DNA of 36,088 bases from CAKRJP01 sp963634745 (GTDB taxonomy: Bacteria > Bacillota > Clostridia > Lachnospirales > Lachnospiraceae), in the NCBI GenBank assembly GCA_963634745.1, contig CAVHCX010000029.1:1-36088 (forward strand), given 5' to 3'. How positions within the stretch are numbered: the stretch's first letter is position 1; each line of letters begins with the position of its first letter. Made by a program: the position numbers and the translations under genes. Below the pieces are notes generated by a model that was given only the letters and a program-made list of their open reading frames with translations, made no database searches and was not told the DNA's origin. This document shows positions 15,988 through 22,638 of the stretch, in pieces.

Positions 15988-18900
15988 CTGGGGTGGAATC
16001 AGCCACAAAGTCATGGAGTTTCATGAGTATGTGAATCTTTTCAGTGGCAAGAGCGGGTCCGGAAAATCTACGGTTATGGATGCCTTGCAGGTGGTCTTGT
16101 ATGGAAGTACCAAGGCTACTTTTTTAAATAAGGCTGCAGACGATGCCAAGAACAGACGAAGCGTCTTTAGCTACCTGCGGGGAGCCCAAAAGGATGGCAG
16201 TGCCAACCGGCAGGGCATGGATTTTTGCTCCCAGCTGGTCTTGGAAATCTGTGACAGGGGAACTGAGACCTACACCTGTATCGGGGTTGCCTTCCAGGTG
16301 GGAAAGCAGGACCGGGAGCTTTCGGATGCCAGGTACTCTTTCTTTAGCCACTCCGGGAAAATTCCGGAGGATGAGTATTTGGAGATTAATAAGACTCCTT
16401 ATACCCTGGCCAAGGTCCAGAGTCTTGTGAAGGAGCGAAGCCTTTCCCCGGACAATAAGGGGCACGGTGAGGTCAATAAGGTATATCTTACAAACAGAGA
16501 TTATTTGGGGACTTTATATGAGGTCATCCTAGGCCATATGGACCCGGGGCGTTTTATCACTATGGAAAAAAGTGCCATTGCCCTTCGCATGAGCAACGGG
16601 ACCGGCCAATTTATCAAGGACTACATGTTCCCCAGAAGCAAGGAAGATACGGTCTCTACTATCAGTGATCAGCTGGGGGCCTACCGGGAAATCAAGGAGC
16701 GGGTGGAAGACTTAGAGCACAGAATCAAGCTCCTTTCTGAGGTCAATGTCCACAACGAAATCCTTAGAAAAGCCCAGACAGACAAGCTTCGGACAGAGGC
16801 CCTCCTTCGGATTCTTGACATAGAAGCGACCAAGGCAAGACTTGAAGGTAAGAAGGGGCAAAGAGAAAGTATTATTCATAAGATCAGGGACCTGGAGAAA
16901 AAACAGGAGGGCCTAGATCAGGAGAAAAATGCCAGGTCTGAGGAACTCATTGAAGTAAAGGCAGAGCTTCAGTCCAGTGATTTCGGCGCTAAGAAAAAAG
17001 AACTGGAAAATCTGGAGCGGACCATTTCCCAGGCGAAAATTAATTCCAGACAGTGGAAGGAAATTTTGGATGGCCTTGAAAAATGGACGACCGATGAAGA
17101 AGTGGGAGCCTATATCAGTAATCCCTGCTTGCAGGCCATGGAAGAGTTAATTCAAGGCCAGGTTACGGAGGAAGGCATCCATAAAATTAAAAGGGGCATC
17201 TCCCTGGCCATGGAGAGTATGGAGGAAGAGCTTACGGACTTGGGAGCCGCCATCCGGGATAAGACCAAGGATTTAAAAGAAAAAAAGGAGATGGTGGAGG
17301 ATTTAAAAAACGACCGCAAGCCCTATAAGAAAGAATTAAAAAGTGCCAGGGCAGAGCTTCAAAGAGCCCTCAGTGATCGCTATGGCCGCAGCATACCTGT
17401 GTATATTTTCGGAGACCTCTTTGATATTAGCGATGACAAGTGGAAGAATGCCATTGAAGGCCGCCTGGGAAGGTTAAAGCACAGCTTGATCACAGAGCCT
17501 AGGTATGCCTTGGACGCCGCTAAGGTCTTTCGGTCCATGAAGCGGCGGGACTACGAAGAAATCGATCTTATAAATACGGCGGCGATTGCAAGAGATGCTT
17601 CCGAGGCCAAGAAGGGAAGTCTTTACGAGGCAGTGACCACCAAGGAGGCTTATGTGGACCAGTGCCTTAAGCATTATCTTGGAAGAATTAAAAAATGTGA
17701 AAGTATCGAAGAACTTCATGAAGTCAGAGAAGGTGTGACAGCAGACTGCTATTCCTACAGCAATTACATTTTCAGGCACTTAAGAGAAGTGGACTATACC
17801 CGCTATGCCTGCATCGGAACCAAGGTTTCCAGGGGAAAGCTTCAGGAAATTGAAGATGAGATCATGGAATTGGAGGAAGCTTTGCTCGCAGACAATCAGA
17901 ATAAGGCCCTTTTAAGCGGGGCTAAGGAAATGGAGCAGCTTCGCCAAAGCAGTGAGACCCTCCTAGAGCTTTCCTCTGCGGCGGAATCTTTGGAAGAATA
18001 TTTAAGCCAGCAGGAGAAAATCAAGGAAGAGATCAAGGAACTTGAAGAAGGAGTAAGGACCAAGGAGCTCCATAAAAAGCGAGAGGGACTGGAGGCAGAC
18101 ATCTCCCGCCTCGGAGGAGAAATCAGTAAACTGCAGAGAAGCCTGGTTCGGGAATCGGAAAACAAGGGCCGGGTAGAAAAAGAAGAAAGAGAGCTAAAAG
18201 ACCGCATAGCCTACCTTAAGGAAGGCTATGTGGAAAACAAAGACCTTCAAAAAGAAGTGGAGGAGAATCTGAAAAATCTCAATGAGCAGGCCTATAGGGG
18301 AGACTTAAATAAAAAGATGGAAGCCTTGTCGAAAGAGGAAGAAAAAGCTTTAGAAAAACGAAATACGGCAAGAATCCATTTTAATAACGAATATCCCAGC
18401 TATGGCTACACGGGCTTGGAGCATGACAATCAAAGATATGACAAGCTTCTTAGCCAGTATCAAAAAGATTTCGAGCCCCAGTACAAGGAAGAGTTCGAGA
18501 AGCAGTATAAGCTGGTCTATCACTCCCTCAGGGAAAATGTCATTGCTACCATCCACGGGGAGATCAAGGCAGCCTACCGCCACAGAAAAGAAATTAACCG
18601 GATGCTTGCAAAGATCCGTTTCTCAGACAGTACCTACCAGATCGATATTTTGCCGGCAGAAAATGAGAATGGCCAGTTCTATGATATGCTCATGGCCGAG
18701 GAGTTAGACAGCAAGGTCTTAGATGACGATGGATTTGAAGGCCAGCTAAGCTTAGGGGAGGATCTTTTTTATCAGAAGTATGAAAAACAGATCGCCCTCT
18801 TAACCGAAAAATTCATGCCCCCGAGAGAGGAAGATGGGGAGAAGCGAAAGCTCCATAAGGAAGCTATGGAAAAGTATGCGGACTATCGAAACTATTTGAC

Positions 18901-19303
18901 CTTCAGCATGTATGAGCGGGTGGAGGATGAATTTGGAAATGTTAAGAAAAATTCCGTAGATGACATGGCAGGAAGAGATTCCGGCGGAGAGGGACAAAAT
19001 CCAAAATATGTGGCCCTGCTGGCAGGCTTTGCCATGCTATACATGCAGCAGGGCAGCGGAGATTCCAAAATCCGACTTGTGCTTTTGGACGAAGCCTTTT
19101 CCAAAATGGACAAGGAGCGAAGCGAGGTATGCCTAAGATATGCCAGGGAACTGGACCTTCAGCTGATTGTATGCGTGCCGGATGAGCGTTTGCAGTCCTT
19201 AATAAGAAATGTAGACAGCGTCTACGGTTTCCGTCGCCATAAAAACCAGATTTCCATGATGCATATTGACAAGGGTCGCTATCTGGAGATGATGGAAGGT
19301 TAG
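15944..19303 (+). CDS. jetC: Wadjet JetC-like / MksB-type SMC ATPase
   Basis: A 1119-residue condensin ATPase. The N-terminal head has the Walker A GKSGSGKST (residues 35-43, K41). Long charged coiled coils (about 230-500 and 630-850) surround a hinge-like region at about 500-620. The C-terminal head has the ABC signature SGGEGQ (1013-1018) and the Walker B LLDEAFSKMD (D1049, E1050). All catalytic elements are intact, so loop-extruding ATPase activity is plausible. The start lies inside jetB with AAGGAGG ten bases upstream. Known Wadjet operons add JetD, a TOPRIM nuclease, next to jetC; no such gene follows here, and a ParA gene with its own promoter comes next. Confidence 0.9.
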   Translation: MKQSKKVFTRMVINNWGGISHKVMEFHEYVNLFSGKSGSGKSTVMDALQVVLYGSTKATFLNKAADDAKNRRSVFSYLRGAQKDGSANRQGMDFCSQLVLEICDRGTETYTCIGVAFQVGKQDRELSDARYSFFSHSGKIPEDEYLEINKTPYTLAKVQSLVKERSLSPDNKGHGEVNKVYLTNRDYLGTLYEVILGHMDPGRFITMEKSAIALRMSNGTGQFIKDYMFPRSKEDTVSTISDQLGAYREIKERVEDLEHRIKLLSEVNVHNEILRKAQTDKLRTEALLRILDIEATKARLEGKKGQRESIIHKIRDLEKKQEGLDQEKNARSEELIEVKAELQSSDFGAKKKELENLERTISQAKINSRQWKEILDGLEKWTTDEEVGAYISNPCLQAMEELIQGQVTEEGIHKIKRGISLAMESMEEELTDLGAAIRDKTKDLKEKKEMVEDLKNDRKPYKKELKSARAELQRALSDRYGRSIPVYIFGDLFDISDDKWKNAIEGRLGRLKHSLITEPRYALDAAKVFRSMKRRDYEEIDLINTAAIARDASEAKKGSLYEAVTTKEAYVDQCLKHYLGRIKKCESIEELHEVREGVTADCYSYSNYIFRHLREVDYTRYACIGTKVSRGKLQEIEDEIMELEEALLADNQNKALLSGAKEMEQLRQSSETLLELSSAAESLEEYLSQQEKIKEEIKELEEGVRTKELHKKREGLEADISRLGGEISKLQRSLVRESENKGRVEKEERELKDRIAYLKEGYVENKDLQKEVEENLKNLNEQAYRGDLNKKMEALSKEEEKALEKRNTARIHFNNEYPSYGYTGLEHDNQRYDKLLSQYQKDFEPQYKEEFEKQYKLVYHSLRENVIATIHGEIKAAYRHRKEINRMLAKIRFSDSTYQIDILPAENENGQFYDMLMAEELDSKVLDDDGFEGQLSLGEDLFYQKYEKQIALLTEKFMPPREEDGEKRKLHKEAMEKYADYRNYLTFSMYERVEDEFGNVKKNSVDDMAGRDSGGEGQNPKYVALLAGFAMLYMQQGSGDSKIRLVLLDEAFSKMDKERSEVCLRYARELDLQLIVCVPDERLQSLIRNVDSVYGFRRHKNQISMMHIDKGRYLEMMEG

Positions 19304-19357
19304 AAAATAAAAGATCAGAAATAGATGCGAGAAAAGCTAGAATTAAAGGAAAGTTTA

Positions 19358-19386
19358 TTGAAATATTCAGACAGAGTCTCTATAAT
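19358..19386 (+). promoter_or_regulatory. Strong promoter of the parA unit
   Basis: TTGAAA (19358-19363) and a consensus TATAAT (19381-19386) are 17 bases apart in the jetC-parA gap. parA can therefore be expressed apart from jetABC. No terminator is visible between them, so read-through is also possible. Confidence 0.8.
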
Positions 19387-19422
19387 GAAGATAGTTGAAT
19401 GAAAAAAGCAAGGAGGTATCCC

Positions 19423-20214
19423 ATGGGAAAGACCATCACCATGTGTTTTACCAACAATAAAGGGGGAAGTGGCAAGTCCACCACCTGTTCCAATCTAGGG
19501 GCGGCCCTAGCAAGAGCCGGAAAGAAGGTCCTCTTAGTGGACGGGGATATGCAGCTGAATCTTTCCCTATCTTTTTTCCCGCAAGATTGGGTATTAGAGC
19601 AGGCGGCAGGGGAGAAAAATCTCTACCGTGCCATTGGAAAGCAGGCAGACCTTACAGGCTATATTGTCCATACACCCTATGAGAATTTAGACCTGATTCC
19701 ATCTTCCACCCTGATGAGTTCTATAGAGTATGAGCTCTTTACCAAGTGGCAGAGGGAATTTATTTTAAGAAAATGCCTAAAGAAGGTGAAGGAATCAGGA
19801 ACGTATGATTACATCCTTATTGATGCACCGCCGACTCTGGGCGGATGGGTCATGAATATTTTATGTGCTTCCGACAAGGTCTTGATCCCGGTGGAGGCAA
19901 GCCCCTGGGGCATGTTTGGTCTGGCCAATATGTTTGATTTCTTAAATGAAGTAGAACAGATTTCTCCTAGCTTATCGGTAGCAGGCATTGTGGTAACCAA
20001 GGCGGACACCAGGAAGAATTATTTTAAACAGACCCTGGAAACCCTGCATAACCTAGAAGATATTTACGTATTTGATTCCATTATTCGAGTAGATAGCTCT
20101 GTGGAATGGGCCCAGGATAACAGTGCTCCGGTAGTGGAATACAAAAAATCCAGCAGAAGTGCAAAGGAATATATAAGCTTAGCAGAGGAGGTAATGGAAC
20201 ATGTCGGTAGGTAA
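19423..20214 (+). CDS. ParA/MinD-family ATPase
   Basis: A 263-residue deviant-Walker ATPase. It has the KGGSGKST Walker A' with the signature lysine (residues 14-21), the VDGDMQLNLSL A' motif, and ILIDAPPTLGG as Walker B. Such proteins form ATP-dependent dimers on DNA or membrane and position plasmids, chromosomes or protein cargo. The A' motif has Met where plasmid ParAs usually have Pro (DGDMQ rather than DxDPQ). An ATG at 19399 is in frame, but AAGGAGG six bases before 19423 fixes the start there. It overlaps the next small gene by 14 bases, the layout of a ParA with its partner. No ParB gene or parS site is seen, so this is likely an orphan cargo-positioning ParA. Confidence 0.92.
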   Translation: MGKTITMCFTNNKGGSGKSTTCSNLGAALARAGKKVLLVDGDMQLNLSLSFFPQDWVLEQAAGEKNLYRAIGKQADLTGYIVHTPYENLDLIPSSTLMSSIEYELFTKWQREFILRKCLKKVKESGTYDYILIDAPPTLGGWVMNILCASDKVLIPVEASPWGMFGLANMFDFLNEVEQISPSLSVAGIVVTKADTRKNYFKQTLETLHNLEDIYVFDSIIRVDSSVEWAQDNSAPVVEYKKSSRSAKEYISLAEEVMEHVGR

Positions 20215-20443
20215 GGATAGTTTGAAGCGGGCAGCCAGTGCGGCAACGACAAAAAGTGAAAAGACCACAGGCACGAAGGCGGCCGGCAAGAAGGTAGCCA
20301 CAAAGAAGGCGGAGGCCCTAGCGGAGAGCAAAGAGGTGACTGCAGTTGTAAATAGCGGAACCAGTGAGGAAGTCAAGGAGACCTTCGCACCCAAAGAGCG
20401 TGTCAGCCATGTAAGTGAAGAACTTCCGGTTTATTTACTTTAG
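20201..20443 (+). CDS. Small Lys/Ala-rich protein, probable ParA partner
   Basis: An 80-residue protein of no recognised family. Residues 1-40 are rich in Lys, Ala and Thr, resembling histone-H1-type tails and the N-terminal ParA-activating segments of small partner proteins. An acidic spacer follows, and the end is a hydrophobic ELPVYLL tail. It starts inside parA with AGGAGG nine bases upstream, so translation is coupled. A basic N-terminus that stimulates ParA ATPase plus a C-terminal docking tail would fit a cargo adaptor. This is inference from composition and position. Confidence 0.75.
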   Translation: MSVGKDSLKRAASAATTKSEKTTGTKAAGKKVATKKAEALAESKEVTAVVNSGTSEEVKETFAPKERVSHVSEELPVYLL

Positions 20444-20479
20444 GAAACTATAAATTTTTATAGAAAAAGGAGAACCTAT

Positions 20480-21163
20480 ATGAAATACGAAATTAAAGGA
20501 GAGACATTACCTGTAGTTATCTGCCAGTTAGAGAATGGGGAGAAGATTATTACAGAAGGAGGCGGCATGTCCTGGATGTCTCCAAACATGGCCATGGAGA
20601 CTACAACCAACGGAGGAATCGGTAAGGCATTCGGAAGAATGTTCTCCGGAGAGAAGATGTTCCAGAATGTATATACTGCTACCAACGGAAATGGAATGAT
20701 CGCATTTGCATCTTGCTTCCCGGGAACTATCAAAGCCTTTGAAATCGGACCGGGAAGAGAAGTGATCCTTCAGAAGAAGGCCTTCCTTGCAGGAGAAGCA
20801 GGAGTAACCTTATCCGTTCATTTTAACAAGAAGTTAAGCTCCGGATTCTTTGGCGGTGAGGGATTTATTATGCAGAAGGTTTCAGGAAATGGTCTTGTAT
20901 TTGCAGAGTTTGACGGACACGTGGAAGAATATGATCTTCAGCCGGGACAGCAGATTGTTGTAGATACCGGACATTTGGCAGCTATGGACGCTACTTGCCA
21001 GATGGAGATCCAGACAGTTCCGGGTGTAAAGAATGCACTCTTCGGAGGAGAGGGACTCTTTAATACCGTGATTTCAGGACCCGGTAAAGTATGGCTCCAG
21101 ACCATGCCATTACAGAATCTGGCAGGAGAGATTAGTCAGTATATCCCTCAGAGCTCAAAATAA
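20480..21163 (+). CDS. TIGR00266/AIM24-family protein
   Basis: A 227-residue protein of the AIM24 (TIGR00266) family, a beta-rich fold of unknown biochemical function found across bacteria and in yeast mitochondria. Typical features are the EGGGMSWMSPNM segment near residue 30, repeated Gly-rich strands, and the late GEGLFNTVISGPGKVWLQTMP motif. No signal peptide or membrane helix is seen. It follows the small basic protein by 36 bases, with AAGGAG six bases from the ATG, and no terminator is evident, so it is probably transcribed with parA. A weak terminator follows it. Confidence 0.9.
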   Translation: MKYEIKGETLPVVICQLENGEKIITEGGGMSWMSPNMAMETTTNGGIGKAFGRMFSGEKMFQNVYTATNGNGMIAFASCFPGTIKAFEIGPGREVILQKKAFLAGEAGVTLSVHFNKKLSSGFFGGEGFIMQKVSGNGLVFAEFDGHVEEYDLQPGQQIVVDTGHLAAMDATCQMEIQTVPGVKNALFGGEGLFNTVISGPGKVWLQTMPLQNLAGEISQYIPQSSK

Positions 21164-21182
21164 TTGCATGATTTTTTTACGG

Positions 21183-21217
21183 AAAGGGGCGGCAGGCTAT
21201 GCTTCCCCTTTTCTTTT
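21183..21217 (+). terminator. Probable terminator after the AIM24 gene
   Basis: AAAGGGG (21183-21189) pairs with CCCCTTT (21205-21211) and a T-rich tail follows. The loop is long (15 bases), so strength is uncertain. Confidence 0.55.
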
Positions 21218-21250
21218 AAATTTATCCCGGATTTTTAACATATATATAAC

Positions 21251-21279
21251 TTGAATAATAAAGCGGTTATGGATATAAT
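21251..21279 (+). promoter_or_regulatory. Promoter of the export operon
   Basis: TTGAAT (21251-21256) and a consensus TATAAT (21274-21279) are 17 bases apart, 36 bases before the first gene at 21316. It looks like a housekeeping sigma-A promoter, although the operon encodes its own ECF-type sigma factor. Confidence 0.75.
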
Positions 21280-21315
21280 TAGGAGAAAAGCAAAAGTCAG
21301 AAAGGGGTGCCTGGG

Positions 21316-21534
21316 ATGAGTGAAAAATTAAAGCAATTGTTTGACTTACAAGAGTTCGCGGAAAATAAGAAATTGCAGTCCTTGATCGATGACACCATGA
21401 GTAGATATGGGGTTGGATCCGCCGGAAGGATGGAGCTTGACGAGGAGGATCTGGACATGCTTTTTGCAGCCGGAGATTCCTATATGGCAGGCAGAGACAG
21501 CAATTTATTTGGAAAAGACGAGGAGAATAGATAA
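21316..21534 (+). CDS. Small leader-peptide-like protein, first gene of the export operon
   Basis: A 72-residue acidic protein of no firmly recognised family. Residues 40-53 read ELDEEDLDMLFAAG. Its spacing matches the double-glycine leader pattern (L-x-x-V-x-G-G), with L-D-M-L-F-A-A giving AA where GG is usual. If cleaved there, about 20 residues (GDSYMAGRDSNLFGKDEENR) would remain. It could be a bacteriocin-type precursor, a degenerate leader, or a regulator of the sigma factor encoded next. Its stop codon overlaps the sigma-factor ATG by one base. The ATG has AAAGGGG eight bases upstream; an in-frame GTG at 21307 lies inside that site and is rejected. Confidence 0.7.
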   Translation: MSEKLKQLFDLQEFAENKKLQSLIDDTMSRYGVGSAGRMELDEEDLDMLFAAGDSYMAGRDSNLFGKDEENR

Positions 21535-22049
21535 TGCAGACAGTTACTGCGGAGACGATTTACAGAGATTACTATAAGAAGATCTGTGGCTTTGTGAATA
21601 AAAAAGTAGGAGACTCCAATGCGGCGGAAGACCTGGTATCAGATATTTTTGTAAAGATCACAGCCAATATCGATCGCTTTGATCCTGAGAAGGCGGCGGT
21701 TTCTACTTGGGTATATACCATTGCAAACAATACGGTTCTTGATTACTATCGGACCCGTAAGGTTCATGGCCAGCTTCCGGAAGATAACGGAGAGAACGGT
21801 GCCTTGCCGGAGAGTCTTGTGGAATCTAAGGGGCTTGATGCAGGTCTTTTGGAGGAAGAGCAGTTAGAGGAGTTGGCGGATGCCTTGGCCAAACTTCCAC
21901 AAAGGTCCAGGGATATTATTATCCTTCACTATTATGGCAATATGACCTTGAAGGAGGTTGCCTTTAAGATGGGAATGTCCTATGCCAATATTAAGATTGT
22001 GCACAAGAAGGCAATCCAGGAATTAAAGAGGCTGATGACAGATCTCTAA
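21534..22049 (+). CDS. ECF-type RNA polymerase sigma factor
   Basis: A 171-residue sigma-70-family protein. Region 2 spans about residues 8-75 (YYKKICGFVNKKVGDSNAAEDLVSDIFVKI, then STWVYTIANNTVLDYYR). Region 4 lies at about 115-168, with a helix-turn-helix (MTLKEVAFKMGMSYANIKIVHKKAIQELK). It should direct RNA polymerase to a small regulon, probably tied to the export genes behind it. No classic anti-sigma gene follows; the 72-residue protein upstream is translationally coupled and could play that part, though nothing in it proves so. Confidence 0.9.
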   Translation: MQTVTAETIYRDYYKKICGFVNKKVGDSNAAEDLVSDIFVKITANIDRFDPEKAAVSTWVYTIANNTVLDYYRTRKVHGQLPEDNGENGALPESLVESKGLDAGLLEEEQLEELADALAKLPQRSRDIIILHYYGNMTLKEVAFKMGMSYANIKIVHKKAIQELKRLMTDL

Positions 22050-22079
22050 GATTTAAGAGAAGAATAAGAGGTATTTCGT

Positions 22080-22565
22080 ATGTCGGAAGAAAAAGGGACA
22101 TCTTTGTTTCGTAAAAAAAGCGAGGAATATATTGATTCCCCGGAGAAACTTGACCACTATCTTCACGTTACGAATCCAGGGATATGGGCACTGCTTTTGG
22201 CAGTGCTCGTCTTATTCATAGGATTTGTGGCATGGAGCTTTATGGCAAGATTGGAAACCCATGTGGCTGTGGCCGTGGTTTCGGAAAATGATACCTGCAC
22301 AGCCTATGTGCCGGCCAAGGCCTTGGATGCAGTCGTGAAGGCCAGGACAGTAAGCCTTAATAATCAGGAGTATTCTTTATCTCCGGATTCTCCAAAGCCT
22401 GAGACTGTCACGGATGAGACCAATATCTATATCCGCCTGGCAGCAGACCTGTCTATCGGGGATGTGGTATATGAGATCCCTATGGACGGAGACTTGAACC
22501 AGGGCGTCTACAGCGGAATCGTAACGACGGAGACTTTATCCCCCATTTCCCTGCTCCTTAATTAA
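22080..22565 (+). CDS. Minimal HlyD-like secretion adaptor (NHLM type)
   Basis: A 161-residue membrane protein with a cytoplasmic N-terminus (SPEKLDHYLHVTNPG), one transmembrane helix at about residues 34-56, and a short extracytoplasmic beta-rich domain. The N-terminal segment resembles NHLM/NHLP bacteriocin secretion proteins. It is far shorter than usual HlyD-type adaptors and lacks the long coiled-coil hairpin, although no frameshift is apparent. In a Gram-positive cell it may simply hold the ABC exporters together. It sits 30 bases after the sigma gene and before the peptidase exporter. Confidence 0.75.
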   Translation: MSEEKGTSLFRKKSEEYIDSPEKLDHYLHVTNPGIWALLLAVLVLFIGFVAWSFMARLETHVAVAVVSENDTCTAYVPAKALDAVVKARTVSLNNQEYSLSPDSPKPETVTDETNIYIRLAADLSIGDVVYEIPMDGDLNQGVYSGIVTTETLSPISLLLN

Positions 22566-22638
22566 AGGAGTCGGGACCTGTCAAGGCTTAATTACATGAA
22601 AACTAGTGGGCCTTTGCTTACGAGAAAGGGTTTTATTT

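Noticed and set aside
15944..19303. Reading jetC as the canonical chromosomal SMC or SbcC
   Set aside because: The upstream jetA- and jetB-like genes and the head and signature pattern fit the Mks/Wadjet branch; no ScpA/ScpB or SbcD gene is adjacent.
19423..20443. A toxin-antitoxin pair reading of parA and the small gene
   Set aside because: The first product is a clear ParA-type ATPase and the second has no toxin or antitoxin motif; a ParA-partner pair explains the layout better.
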